64,000 bases of DNA from Schistocerca nitens (Eukaryota > Arthropoda > Insecta > Orthoptera > Acrididae). Below are positions 40,201-53,617 of the stretch, in pieces. The stretch lies in assembly GCF_023898315.1 (NCBI RefSeq), contig NC_064619.1, positions 344,057,150 to 344,121,149 on the forward strand, given 5' to 3'. Below the pieces are notes generated by a model that was given only the letters and a program-made list of their open reading frames with translations, searched no databases and was not told the DNA's origin. The position numbers were made by a program, and so were the translations under genes. Every line of letters starts with the position of its first letter. The stretch's first letter is position 1.

Positions 40201-42297
40201 TATGAACCTATCATCAGTCCAACAGACCACCAAATCCTCTTCCCTGTCGCTCATTTTTCTATCATAAAGCTTTTGCGACACACTGGTTGAGAATTCTGAC
40301 ACACAGGCTCCCTATAGCAATTTGCAGCATGTTCAGTAAATTCATTTACTTGGTTGACCGGATCACCATGAACTAGCTGCCTCGGCTACCCAGTGCATAC
40401 ACTCGATTCTATATTGTAATCACCGAAATAAAATCACGTAACTGCCACCTACACAGAACTGCCAACAGCGTAGGATGCAGAAATTTAAATAGGAAGTGTT
40501 CCTTTCCACTTGAGCTACTCTATTGCACTATCTGTTTGTTGAAAACGTCTTGCAGCGCAAAAGAAAGGGTATAACTGTTTGTCTCTCATAAGTATAGACC
40601 CGGCCATATGCAATATCTCACAGCGCTGTGGAATGCAGAAGTTCTGGAGGAATTTTTTTGAGTTCTGGAGCAGTAGTAGCTATGTGCCAGCTAGTAGCGT
40701 AATGGAAAGTGTCGTGACGTGTAGATAAGATGTCGCGAGTTCGAGTACATTCGTTGCTACATTTTTTTAAAAAGCAATTCTGTCTTCAGAAGTTATCAAC
40801 ATAATGGAACTTGTAACATAACTCCCTTCACTTCTCAACCCAAAGTAGTCGCATGTGGAAAAAAGGCCTAGCTTCAGAGACATTTTCTTCTTTTCAGATT
40901 TAATAGACAACCAGGCAGCAGATGCATATCGAAACTTTTGTATTATGTTTGGGGAGAGCGCATAGTGCCAAAATACGTTGGAAAAGTATTTTCTACATTA
41001 GCTGTCGTCTGGTAGTGGCATTTTATTCTTCTTCAAACCTTGTTTGACAGCTTTAACTCAGAACAAGTTTTCTACATGCATGTAATCAATAAACTGCATG
41101 TGCATTGTCAGACTGTTATAGGTAACATCAGAATTCTCATATATCGTTGATGATTAATTTCTCTCTCATGTTTTTCTGTTGTTTTAACAACACTAAAGGA
41201 AACATTACGAAAATTATGAGCTGTATTATAAGAAATGAAATAAAACTACCCACGATAACCTTACGACAAAAGTCTGTTTTAATATAACTGAGTATCTGTA
41301 CACAAGCGTGCCTCTATCGTCACGAATTAGTAAAATACTACTCATTTAGATTATGATTGGGTCTGTGTTTAATTGGTATGCTGTGTCATACTCAAGAGGT
41401 ATGCAAATGTGGCATTTCATAAATAAAGTTATGTATTCCTAGACACCCAAACTTTGCTTGTCAGCAGCGGAAAGAGGCGTTACCTGTTGTGCAGCATTGT
41501 AAGTTTTTCACCATTGCACTATGTGCCGAAAGTATTTTCTTGCGATTTCCTTATCGATGTTTCACCTGGCTGCTTGTAGCTCTTTCACCGAACTGATAAA
41601 AACGCTATAGTCAGTGAGACTGTAACTGCGAACCATAACAGACGCTTTTTCAGAGGTCAGCACGTTACCACAGAGCTGGCGAAGATGTATGTGTTTTACC
41701 TTCCTCTTACGAGACCAATGGTGGCTAGAACTCGTAAACCGCTATTTAAAGGAAGAGATTAGTTGCGATTTCCAACGTGCAACGACTTTCCTGGGCTGAA
41801 AACCGTAAATTTACAATCTTTTGTTACACCTCAAGCGATAATAACTCGGATTATTCAATGGAAATGACAGGTAAAATCAAGTGAACTTTGAGGCTTGATA
41901 CCGTGCACACCAGGAAGTAACTCGTCGATCACAGAGTTGCCAAACATACGTTGCCTTGTTGCAAATCTCAGTTACAGTACCAGCAGGAAGAAGACGAACC
42001 GATGTGATCCTACAGCGGGCTGGGAAGTGACCATAGCTGGTGTCTCCAAGACGCGACTGCTACGGCCTGGAATATGTAATGCGTCTGATTCGCATTTCTG
42101 TAACTAGGTTTAGGGACTGGAGCGTAATTACTAATAATACTCAGAACTGACTGCAAACTAAGCATCATAAATCAGTAACTCTCATAGTTGTTTTTATATT
42201 TCTTTCGTAAGTGTAGTCAAAACTAAGAAACTTACTCGCTGACGTTTTCGTGCCTCGCTGATAGTCGAGCACAACAAACAAATAAAAGTAAAAAAGA

Positions 42298-42298
<1 letters not shown>

Positions 42299-42351
<53 letters not shown>

Positions 42352-42375
42352 CAGAGAGAGAGAGAGAGAGAGAGA
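42299..42375. repeat. (TG)n(AG)n microsatellite, left arm
   Basis: About 25 TG repeats followed by about 12 AG repeats. Its inverted partner is at 45,413-45,484 and differs in length by a few bases. This is one of the few differences in the inner part of the arms. Confidence 0.95.
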
Positions 42376-42877
42376 TAAAAAGCAAAAAGAAAGAGAGGGA
42401 GAGTAAAAAATTGTTGTAAGGAAATTGAATCATGGTATGTAAAGAAATCTTTCATTAAAATGACACATTCCACATCATTACGTAATATCGTATTTATGAT
42501 CTATGAAACAAGAATTAATCTAATGTAATCTAATCTACTCTAATCATATCATATTGATGACTAGCCATGAAGAGTCATGAATTGCCGAAATTTTTGCCAA
42601 TACCAGTAACCAAATCTAAACTTGAAAATAAAAGACGACAATTTTTGTAATAAACAGGGAATTCTATCAAGACCCTTTCGTCCCTGTTAACTAACCACGA
42701 AAGATGTCTGATATACCTCCATTCTGAAGTAACAAAGTGTGCATGCACTTAAAGATGAAGTGCATGATGTGACGTTCTGTGACGGAGATACGAACCCCAC
42801 ACGTAATCGGATTGTTAACTAAGTAAAATCAAATGTTACGTATCGGTTTTTCTTACCAGCTGCTAGGTGTTTGAATC

Positions 42878-44911
42878 CAAAATAAGGATACAAACGTTTG
42901 TACCTAAGCGACAATCGAACTGCACACCTACCGTGCATCCACGAATATAGCTTAAGTATCAGTTGCTTACTCACCAACAGTAAGATGTGTGCGTGTTTGA
43001 CCAGAAATAACGACATCTATCGCTTCTGTTGGCAACACATGAACAGCCATTAAAAATGCACGTCAATTTTCACTAGCAGGCCGGTGTGCACGTGATAGGG
43101 CTTGAAATGAAATTATGAATATTTTTGTACTGGATCAGGATTCGGACCCACATACTTACCTTTGTAGGAGACCTAGAGAAGATTGCAGTCTTGGGAAAAG
43201 AAACGAAATGATTGAACTATACTGTTCGAGAGATTCAGATCCTCGAAAGAGGAGATACGAATTCGAATCACAGTCCAGCACCAAATTTTTCAACGTCTCT
43301 AGTTCAGTCAAGTACAAGTAAAATAAGAGCCCAGTTCCTTTAAATGGCTATCGGTTCATCAAATTTTCTAATGTAAGTAAGTTTACTGGCGACTGTATTT
43401 CTGTTTACCATGACTTCCGCTATGTCATTTCCCAACGTAAACCGGCTCTGCCCAGTTGGTAATGTTGGAACGTGATGTTTAATGCGGATTCTGGATTATA
43501 ACGTCTTTCTCTTGAGGTTACCAGAGGTAAAGTAAATCTGTTTGTGACTCTTAAAAGTAAATGCCTGAACCCACCACGCATTGCACCTGTGATAGTTCGT
43601 TCTACCAGACCATTGTGGCCACATTTCCCAGCCCCAGGAGTGTGCTGTAACGGATGATGTGCTTAGCTTATAAAATTAGTCACGGTGGAAAAAACGCGAG
43701 TCTGTTAAATGGTTAAGTAGAAGCAAGCTCCTGACGCGGAGATTATGCTATTCTCATGTCAGCAGGATGTAAGGACTCTTCTAGCCATCATAGGCTCGAT
43801 GTGAAGCCATTTTGAAATTTTCGCAAATTCAGCAAATTTCTTAGTTCGAGAAAATCGACTGGGAAGTGTGAAGTTACCGGATAATTTGATTATTACCGTC
43901 ATTATTACCATCATTTTCTTTATACCGCTGCTGGAACACATGTGCTTGAAGATCATTTGACGCCTTTTGGTCACCATAGAAGTAGTTTCCCAAGAACAGC
44001 TTCTTTCCCTGTCTACGAAATCCTTTTCATGTTAATATCAAATATCAGCAATTACTCGTAGATTACATTAAAACTAAAGTAATTGATGAAGACGCTACTT
44101 GATAGCAAAAACGCGCTGCCTTTCTTCATTTACTTGCGCCTAGAAATGTCTATCGGGTGCTGTCAAACCAAAAGGCAAGAGATCTTATTGCCGTCCGATA
44201 TACGTCGCTGTCAGTTCTTCCATATGATTTGGTCGACATGACCTGTTTCAAGTTGTGTATGACAGACAGTGTTTTAGAAAATCATAGTTTTCCTTTGCAA
44301 TAAACAGAAAGATTTTCATTCTAAGCTATCAAAGTACAAAATTTTCGCAATATTAGTTCAAATTTAGTATTCGCTTCTATAATGTAGGAAAGTATTTCAC
44401 AGTTGCAAAACTCGCATTCGACTCATTGACCGTACACTTAGTCGCTGACCATAAATTTCAGCTCAGAGTGACACCAGATTAAGTAACCGGATGTAGCGAA
44501 GACTGTTTGCCAGTGCTCTTTCTCACCGGAAAATTCGCAATTCACTCATTTGGCTCCATAAGTACACTGTAATAGTAATTTCTGTGTGTATGCAATGCAT
44601 ACGGATTGTACAGTTTAGTGGTGCTCTCTCTTCCACTTCCGTATACAATATGCCTGACCTAAACGGGCCCTTTATCATTACAAGCCCTAGGCAGTGCAAC
44701 ATCATACTGACAACAGTAATGTGCTTATACTGACAACCTCACTTCGTTTTACCTGATTTTGTAATCATTTAAATAAAACAACATGACCTTCCAGTGGGAG
44801 ACATTTCGTCCCCCTTTTCCTTCTGTGAAATTTGTCAGTAAGCTTTTTGCCTTCCAACCAGCGAAATGTGGCAGAGTACGGCCGGTAAACGATTCACAAA
44901 CCACGATTTTA
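42878..44911. other. Loop region of the foldback element, no recognisable gene
   Basis: Roughly 2.0 kb of single-copy-looking sequence between the arms. The left part (to about 43,330) continues the degenerate box-containing repeats of the arms, with motifs such as GGATTCGGACCCAC near 43,138 and CACTAGCAGGCCGG near 43,071. The remainder, about 43,330-44,911, is AT-rich with only short open frames (72 residues or fewer). No catalytic motif of a transposase, reverse transcriptase or helicase is visible. Confidence 0.6.
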
Positions 44912-45412
44912 GATTCAAACACCTAGCAGCTGGTAAGAAAAACCGATACGTAACATTTGATTTTACTTAGTTAACAATCCGATTACGTGTGGGGTTCGTA
45001 TCTCCGTCACAGAACGTCACATCATGCACTTCATCTTTAAGTGCATGCACACTTTGTTACTTCAGAATGGAGGTATATCAGACATCTTTCGTGGTTAGTT
45101 AACAGGGACGAAAGGGTCTTGATAGAATTCCCTGTTTATTACAAAAATTGTCGTCTTTTATTTTCAAGTTTAGATTTGGTTACTGGTATTGGCAAAAATT
45201 TCGGCAATTCATGACTCTTCATGGCTAGTCATCAATATGATATGATTAGAGTAGATTAGATTACATTAGATTAATTCTTGTTTCATAGATCATAAATACG
45301 ATATTACGTAATGATGTGGAATGTGTCATTTTAATGAAAGATTTCTTTACATACCATGATTCAATTTCCTTACAACAATTTTTTACTCTCCCTCTCTTTC
45401 TTTTTGCTTTTT

Positions 45413-45437
45413 ATCTCTCTCTCTCTCTCTCTCTCTG

Positions 45438-45484
<47 letters not shown>
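45413..45484. repeat. (TC)n(CA)n microsatellite, right arm
   Basis: Inverted partner of 42,299-42,375, slightly shorter. It gives rise to spurious His-Thr and Ser-Leu open frames that are not genes. Confidence 0.95.
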
Positions 45485-45485
<1 letters not shown>

Positions 45486-47600
45486 TCTTTTTTACTTTTA
45501 TTTGTTTGTTGTGCTCGACTATCAGCGAGGCACGAAAACGTCAGCGAGTAAGTTTCTTAGTTTTGACTACACTTACGAAAGAAATATAAAAACAACTATG
45601 AGAGTTACTGATTTATGATGCTTAGTTTGCAGTCAGTTCTGAGTATTATTAGTAATTACGCTCCAGTCCCTAAACCTAGTTACAGAAATGCGAATCAGAC
45701 GCATTACATATTCCAGGCCGTAGCAGTCGCGTCTTGGAGACACCAGCTATGGTCACTTCCCAGCCCGCTGTAGGATCACATCGGTTCGTCTTCTTCCTGC
45801 TGGTACTGTAACTGAGATTTGCAACAAGGCAACGTATGTTTGGCATCTCTGTGATCGACGAGTTACTTCCTGGTGTGCACGGTATCAAGCCTCAAAGTTC
45901 ACTTGATTTTACCTGTCATTTCCATTGAATAATCCGAGTTATTATCGCTTGAGGTGTAACAAAAGATTGTAAATTTACGGTTTTCAGCCCAGGAAAGTCG
46001 TTGCACGTTGGAAATCGCAACTAATCTCTTCCTTTAAATAGCGGTTTACGAGTTCTAGCCACCATTGGTCTCGTAAGAGGAAGGTAAAACACATACATCT
46101 TCGCCAGCTCTGTGGTAACGTGCTGACCTCTGAAAAAGCGTCTGTTATGGTTCGCAGTTACAGTCTCACTGACTATAGCGTTTTTATCAGTTCGGTGAAA
46201 GAGCTACAAGCAGCCAGGTGAAACATCGATAAGGAAATCGCAAGAAAATACTTTCGGCACATAGTGCAATGGTGAAAAACTTACAATGCTGCACAACAGG
46301 TAACGCCTCTTTCCGCTGCTGACAAGCAAAGTTTGGGTGTCTAGGAATACATAACTTTATTTATGAAATGCCACATTTGCATACCTCTTGAGTATGACAC
46401 AGCATACCAATTAAACACAGACCCAATCATAATCTAAATGAGTAGTATTTTACTAATTCGTGACGATAGAGGCACGCTTGTGTGCAGATACTCAGTTATA
46501 TTAAAACAGACTTTTGTCGTAAGGTTATCGTGGGTAGTTTTATTTCATTTCTTATAATACAGCTCATAATTTTCGTAATGTTCCCTTTAGTGTTGTTAAA
46601 ACAACAGTAAATTAATCATCAACGATATATTCGAATTCTCTGATGTTACCTATAACAGTCTGACAATGCACATGCTTTTTCCAGAATGTTCAGATGCAGT
46701 TTATTGATTACATGCATGTAGAAAACTTGTTCTAAGTTAAAGCTGTGAAACAAGGTTTGAAGAAGAATACAATGCCACTACCAGACGACAGCTAATGTAG
46801 AAAATACTTTTCCAACGTATTTTGGCACTATGCGCTCTCCCCAAACATAATACAAAAGTTTCGATATGCATCTGCTGCCTGGTTGTCTATTAAATCTGAA
46901 AAGAAGAAAATGTCTCTGAAGCTAGGCCTTTTTCCACATGCGACTATTTTGGGTTGAGAAGTGAAGGGAGTTATGTTACAAGTTCCATTATGTTGATAAC
47001 TTCTGAAGACAGAATTGCTTTTTAAAAAATGTAGCAATGAATGTACTGGAACTCGCGAAATCTTATCTACACGCCACGACACTTACCATTACGCTACTAG
47101 CTGGCACATAGCTAGTACAGCTCCAGAACTCAAAAAAATTCCTCCAGAACTTCTGCATTCCACAGCGCTGTGAGATATTGCATATGGCCGGTCTATACTT
47201 ATGAGAGACAAACAGTTATACCTTTTCTTTTGCGCTGCAAGACGCTTTCAACAAACAGATAGTGCAATAAAGTAGCTCAAGTGGAAAGGAACACCTCCTA
47301 TTTAAATTTCTGTATCCTACACTGTTGGCAGTTCTGTGTAGGTGGCAGTTACGTGATTTTATTTCGGTGATTACAATATAGACTCGAGTGTATGCACAGG
47401 GTATCCGAGGCAGCAAGTTCATGGTGATCTGGTCAACCAAGTAAATGAATTTACTGAACATGCTGCAAATTGCTATAGGGAGCCTGTGTGTCAGAATTCT
47501 CAACCAGTGTGACGCAAAGGCGTTACGATAGAAAAATGAGCGACAGAGAAGAGGGTTTGGTGGTCTGTTGGACTAATGATAGGTTGATATATCTATGGTC

Positions 47601-48741
47601 TGGGTTCAATTCCAGCTTCTGTCAATAATTTTAGATAGGGAGAGACAGATTCCATTCTCTTCTGGCTACACCAAGAGAAGAAGATATAATGGCATTGTGG
47701 TCTGAAATTCACATCAAAAATGATATTCTTTCTCTACCAAGTAGACGTTGGGTTGAACCAAAATAAAGTCTGGAGTGGCGACACGTAGTAACTCAATCAC
47801 CAGTAATCTTTCTTATAGTAGTTATTTATTTCTAATGACGGAACAAACGCTATGTAGGCTCACAGGACATTTATTCCATCTTTTATCTGAGCTTCTGTAT
47901 GTCGAAAAACTGGTTCTGAACTGGGAATGCAACTCAGACCGCCCTTAACGCGGAATTTGATCCCTTCGTGACAATACGTCTCGGCTACAATTTGTTGTTT
48001 GCTCAAAACTGCAGATTCATCAACATCTCCACATATTGCTCGTGAATGGGTTCGAATCCTGGCCCGGCACTTAAGTTTTCATTTGCTAGATCACTGTAAG
48101 TTCAAGGATGTTATTCCGAGCTGCTGGTGGCGAAAAATTCGGTATCTGACGTCTCTTTGTGTGTAGTCAACAACGATATGTGTGGGATTCGATTACCAGT
48201 CAGCAGTGAACTATCCGTCATATTATTTCTGGTTTAAACATGCTCATATATCGCTGCTGGTGTAACAAACCCATATATAACGTTTGTTTTCTCTAGAATA
48301 TAACAGCGATAAGTGCCGTGTTGGATTCCTGGGAAGGATAAATTAATGTTTATTTTCGTCATTTGAGTTAAAACATCTTGCCACTGCCGAGAAAATCCGA
48401 TATGTCACAGTTGTTTGTGCTTCGATAACAATCCGATTAGGTTCTGGGTTCGAATACCACTCCAACACAAAGCTTTACCTCACGGCATTTCAAGTAAGTT
48501 ACTTGTGAAGAAGCAATAGTTAACATCTCTCCTAGTTCGTTAACAGGGACAATAGATGCTGGGTAGGAATTCGCGTCCGTTAAAAATGTTTACGTTATGT
48601 AATTTAATGTTGATATTTCCTAACCGATACTGTCTAAAATCGAGGTATATCACTCTCTGTATGCCTAGTCAGGAATGACTGTTAGTTTCCGTCAGTCACG
48701 AAGTCTTTGCTTAGTCTGCATGACCTGGGTTTGAATCCATA
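47601..48741 (+). repeat. Degenerate box-containing tandem array, copy in the complete element
   Basis: Exact counterpart of 1,300-2,440. Box motifs at about 48,048, 48,184, 48,324, 48,447, 48,563 and 48,729. Confidence 0.6.
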
Positions 48742-49228
48742 TGCAGAACGAGACTGTGCGTCATGTCATTTGAAGTTCATACATTTTCTCAACTAGCAGC
48801 TCGTGAAACACTTAAAATTTTAATGTCATTTTGTGTTAAATAATAAGTACGGTATGTTAATTTGAAGGGAAAATCATGAATACGACGAATTTACTATGTG
48901 CATTAACTATCTGGCGTAATAATGAGAGTGGTAACATTTCAGGTGTCATTTATTGTAATAAATGTGAGCTTACAAGCGTTAAGGACAGTCTCATCTGTGA
49001 TAAGGTGTTCCCTGATATTTGTAGTATCATGGTATTACTTTACATCTAGAGTTATTACGATACAGAACAGTGTTTTCTAGTGGTGATTTGTTGGAACCAT
49101 TTTCAATAGTCAAACGAGTGTGCCGAGGAGCGATTAGTGGACCTGCTAGACAGCTGCTTTATGAGGGTTGTATGCGAATCAGGTGAAATGCAATTCAGGT
49201 CGTTCGGATACTTATTAGCACGACTGTA

Positions 49229-50305
49229 CTTCTAGGCCTGCCTCTCTTCCTTGTTCCTTGGGGATTCCATTTAAAAGCCTTCTTTCCGCCTGCTCCATCC
49301 GCCTTTCTCAATGTGTGCCCCAACTATCTCCACTTTCTCCCAATGTTCTTACGTTCCAAAATTCAATACGAGTTTTCATTTTCAGGTCAAAAGTCATATC
49401 GTGAGCACCATCTGGCTACTTCTCCTGTTAGTTTCTGTGACTTACATTTTTTTGGTGGTTCAGGTTATCAGCCCACAGACCCCGAGTGTCCTGCTGGGGC
49501 TGCCACCTCATTTACTTAACACCTGCCAAGCTTTTATTCAGGGCCTTACCACTTAGATAGCGTGTCTTCACCTCGTCTTCAGAACGCTATCTACTCCTCC
49601 GTGGGTGAGGCCTGTGTGCTTGACTGTTGTCCTGGTTACCAAGGATCTTCAGCAGCGCTCGTTATGGGACTGCGTCTGCCGGCACACAGTCACAGAGAAA
49701 AATAGGAAGGGAGAGGATACTAGACAGGATGTAGTGAGACAAACTTTGTCTGGATCTTCTACAGAGCCCTGACTGGCTTGGGAAACACTACTTGGAGATA
49801 CACTACCGCCGGTGTAGCCCTCCGCCTACACTGGAACACACAAACCCCGTCGCCCACACGGACAGTGTTTCGTTAAGGCGGTGTCTCCTGAGGGGGAGTT
49901 TCTGAAGTATAGGCCCAGATATTTCGAAAATTTGAACTCACTGTCGGCTGAAGAGAGCGATTAGACACTGACTCAGAAATACTACTTCTATCTGATTCAC
50001 TGTCACTAAAAAATGGTTCTCCTCCTTCCCCTCTCACCTACTTACCTCCTCTTTGGCCACGTTTATGTTCGAAAAGTCGTAAATGTGTTGTACGGGTGTC
50101 GTTACAAGACAAGATCAGAAAAATATTTGTTTAAATGACGGAAAGGTTACTGACAATGGTAACAAGTAGTTTGGCTCTTTTCTACAAAGTTGAAAGTCAA
50201 TATTTTGTCTTTAACATCGATGTAACGATGTTACAAAGGCATCAGTATCGATATTGAAACATACCTGTTGTTTTATATCGATGATCATCTAACATCGCTA
50301 ATCTG
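49229..50305. other. Unassigned sequence, copy 2
   Basis: Same as 2,928-4,004. Confidence 0.4.
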
Positions 50306-50956
50306 CATCTACATCTATACTCTCTAAACCACTGTGAAGTGCATGATAGGGGGTGCTTAGAATTCTAATACATATTACAGTTTCTTCCTGTTTCAAATGC
50401 ATAAGAAGCTGGGGAAGAATGTCTTCTTAAATGCCTCGGTACGTGCTGTAATTAGTCCACTCTTCCCTTTGTGGTCCCTATGGGAGCGATACGTAGGGCG
50501 CTGAGGAATATCCGTAGATGCTTCACTTGAAACTGATTCTTTAAATTTTGTAAGGTGGCTTTTGTAGTTTAATTAGCGTCTATCTTCAAGATTCTATCAG
50601 TTCAGGATTTTAAGCAACCCGTCACGCTCCCCAGTTGGTCAAATAAATCTGCCAACATTGGTGCAACCCTTCTTTGCACACCTTCAGTACCATCTGTTAA
50701 TGCTCTTTGGTATTGGTAACACGCTAAGGAGCAGTATTCTGAGGTAGGACAAAGAATTGATTTTTAAGCAGACTCCATTTTAGAATGGCTCCATTTCCTA
50801 ATATCCTGCCAAATAACCTAAATCTGCCACCTGCATGACATACGACTGAACCTATGAGATCAGGCCATTTCTTATCTCTAACAAATGTTGCACCTATATG
50901 GACGACATGGTAATAGGAACCCCGACAAAGAGAAGAAACTGAAATAGTTGAAAACA
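50306..50956 (-). mobile_element. LINE fragment D, copy in second unit
   Basis: Same as 4,005-4,655. Confidence 0.65.
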
Positions 50957-51009
50957 CATATATCGCCAGATGGGGATGGAATTCAAATTCGGTTATACAA
51001 AGAGACTCA

Positions 51010-51215
51010 GCCGGCCGCTGGTGGCCGAGCGGTTCTGGCGCTACAGTCTGGAACCGCGCGACCGCTACGGTCGCAGGTTCGAATCCTGCCTCGGGCATGG
51101 ATGTGTGTGTTGTCCTTAGGTTAGTTAGGTTTAAGTAGTTCTAAGTTCTAGGGGACTGATGACCTCAGCAGTTGAGTCCCATAGTGCTCAGAGCCATTTG
51201 AACCATTTTTGAACC
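51010..51215 (+). mobile_element. Family I SINE, equivalent of copy 1
   Basis: Same as 4,709-4,914. Target-site duplication ACAAAGAGACTCA at 50,997-51,009 and 51,216-51,228. Confidence 0.92.
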
Positions 51216-51622
51216 ACAAAGAGACTCAACGGCATTGGCCCCTTACTTAGATATTGCGAATCTCTCGCCCAGGGCAAAATCTCAGGAGACTGGCCAAAAG
51301 CGCAGGTGACTCCTGTGTACAGGCAGATCGGACACGCAAAATTACAAATCAATATCCTCAAAATCGGTTTGCTGCAGAATTCTTGAACATATCATCAGTT
51401 TGAACATAAACAGTGTTAACAAAGGTATGAGCGTATGGAATAGGTTCGCAGATGTGTTTAATAGAACCCATTATGTTGCCTCGACAGCGAGCGTTCATCG
51501 AGACAAGGGTATCGTCAGGAGTGTCCCGTGGAAGTGTGATATTTTCTTTATGTATCAATCACCTGGCGAATAAGGTTGTGTACTGGAAGCTGTCGTCGTT
51601 GAATGACTGTAGGATGATACAA

Positions 51623-51824
51623 AAAAATGGTTCAAATGGCTCTGAGCACTATGGGACTTAACATCTGAGGTCATCAGTCCCCTAGAACTTAGAACTACTT
51701 AAACATAACTAACCTAAGGACATCACACACATCCACGCCCGAGGCAGGATACGAAACTGCGACCGTAGCAGTCCCGCGGATCCAGACTGTAGCGCCTAGA
51801 ACCGCTCGGCCACTCTGGCCGGCT
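51623..51824 (-). mobile_element. Family I SINE, equivalent of copy 2
   Basis: Same as 5,322-5,523, with GATGATACAA on both sides. Confidence 0.92.
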
Positions 51825-53123
51825 GATGATACAAGATGACTTAGACAAAATGTATAGTTGATGCGATGAATGGCAGCTAGCTTTAAATGTAGAAAAATGT
51901 AAGTTAATATAGATGAATATGAAAAACAAACCTGTAATTTTCGAATAAAGCATTAGCAGCGTGCTGCTTGACGCAGTCACGTCGTTTAAATGTCTTGGCG
52001 TAACTTTGCAGAGCGATATGAGATTGAACGAACAAGTGAGGATTGTAGTAGAGAAGGGGAATGGTCGATTTCGGTTTATTGGGTGACTTTAAGAGAAGTG
52101 GGGTTCGTCCGTAAAGGAGACCGCATTCAGGGCATGGTGCGACCTGTCCTTGAGTACTGCTTTAGTGTTTGGTATTCACACCTGATCGGATTAAAGGAAG
52201 CCATGCAAGCACTTCAGAGGCAGGCTGCTAGTTTCGTTACCGGAGCGTTTGAACAGCACACGGGTGTTACGGAGTACTTCGGGGACTCAAATAAGAATCC
52301 CTGGAAGGAAAGCGACGATGTTTTCGAGAAATATCATTGAGAACGTTTAGAGAACTGTTATTTCCAGTTGACTGCAGAAACATTTTGCTTCCGCCAACGC
52401 ACATTTCGTGTAAGGACCACGAAAATACGAGAAATGAAGGCTCATACTGAGGCATACAGAGGGTTTTCCGTAAGAGCGTGCAAAAATTACCAGGACATAG
52501 TGGATGCTTCACTGAACAATTTGAGGCAGGGAACCTGGGGTCGAAGAAACCAGCTTAAGGAGATAATAGGAATAAAATGACTGTACTGTGTACTTTTTTG
52601 TTTATTAAACAAATGTATTAAAAAAATGTATTTGTAGTGTATAAGAGCTATATCTATACTACTACACAAAAATTAGTCATTGTTTAATGTTGCTACCAAA
52701 AATTTCGGATAGTTGCCGATTTACTTAAAATTTTTCATGGTACTCTTAAGGCCCTCTTTAAATGCTCCGACAGGAACTCAGATCTGTCTGCCCAAACTTT
52801 GTTTGCACAGACAAGTCGTTGCGTGTAAATTACTCATCGACGGGAGCTTTGGTTTCCGATGTTGGCCGGTGTCCGGCTTGTGCAAATTCTGGCATGATTT
52901 AAATTCTCGCAAACGGCAGACAGACAAATCTGAGCGTGTAAACGGTACCTCAGACCAGTCGCTCAGTCCTCTGTCGCTTTGGCGAGTGTCGTGTCATTGT
53001 TAGGTCGGTGTTGTAATAAACAGAAATTAATACGTGTGATGCGTCTAGAGATTATCAAGTTTCGCGGATTTACTCCGGAGAGTTTGTAACAGAATTTATA
53101 TAACTCTGCAGGCCTTATTATCT

Positions 53124-53617
53124 ATGTGGAAAATTAAAAGCAAGGAGGATAGTGACAGAAACACAAAAAGTGCAGCGTATCAGGAAATGGTAAGTGCTAT
53201 CAACAGGGAATGTCAAATTGATTCCATATTTTTAGATTTCCAGAAGGCTTTCGACACCGTTCCTCAGAAACGTCTTCTAACCAAACTGCGTGCCTACGGA
53301 GTATCGCTTCAGTTGTGCGACTGGATTCACGATTTCCTCTCAGAAAGGTCACAGTTTGTAGTAATAGACGGAAAGTCATCAAGAAAAACAGAAGTAATAT
53401 CCGGTGTTCCCCAAGGATGTGTTATAGGCCCTCTATTGTTCCTGATCTATATTAACGACATAAGAGACAATCTGAGTAGCCGTCTTAGATTGTTCGCAGA
53501 TGATGCTCTCTTTTACCGTCTAGTAAAGTCATCAGATGATAAAAACGACTTGCAAAATGGTTTAGATAAGATATCTGTATGGTGCGAAAAGTGGCAATTG
53601 ACTCTGAATAAAGAAAA
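53124..53617 (+). pseudogene. LINE B reverse transcriptase fragment, second unit
   Basis: Identical protein to 6,823-7,316, interrupted by the same SINE. Confidence 0.85.

Larger units (their letters stand above)
38452..42877 (+). repeat. Left arm of the foldback element (long terminal inverted repeat)
   Basis: Pairs with 44,912-49,226 in inverted orientation. By eye, divergence is highest near the tip (about 9 percent in the outer 190 bp), a few percent in the middle, and almost nil from about 41,290 inward (one substitution outside microsatellites). It is about 111 bp longer than the right arm, mostly because of one extra repeat unit at about 39,560-39,705. Open frames are short and match no family I know. 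Confidence 0.9.
38452..49226. mobile_element. Foldback-type element with multi-kilobase inverted repeats and Tc1/mariner-like tips
   Basis: The two ends are mutual reverse complements over more than 4 kb. Both tips read CAGTCGTGCT followed shortly by AAGTATCCGAACGACC, and each is flanked by TA (38,450-38,451 and 49,227-49,228), as expected for a TA-target transposon. Arms are 38,452-42,877 and 44,912-49,226; the loop is 42,878-44,911. No transposase is recognisable, so it would be non-autonomous. Its tip shares the core CAAAAGTATCCG with the Tc1-like element at 20,067. Foldback elements of Drosophila also have long inverted repeats built of internal repeats, but assignment to Tc1/mariner here is inference from tips and TA alone. 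An inverted duplication that happened to end at a transposon tip is the main alternative. Confidence 0.75.
44912..49226 (-). repeat. Right arm of the foldback element (long terminal inverted repeat)
   Basis: Reverse complement of the left arm. Its outer part, 46,302-49,226, is the same as window bases 1-2,925. It ends ...CGACTG followed by TA at 49,227-49,228. Degenerate tandem repeats occupy about 47,600-48,740. The arm lacks one repeat unit that the left arm has. Confidence 0.9.
50957..52586 (+). mobile_element. LINE C, copy 1 equivalent in second unit
   Basis: Same as 4,656-6,285, with the same two nested SINEs and the same internal deletion. Confidence 0.75.

Noticed and set aside
42165..42473. 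Open frames with long His-Thr runs (also 45,316-45,618)
   Set aside because: They are translations of the (TG)n/(CA)n microsatellite in the foldback arms, with no domain on either side.
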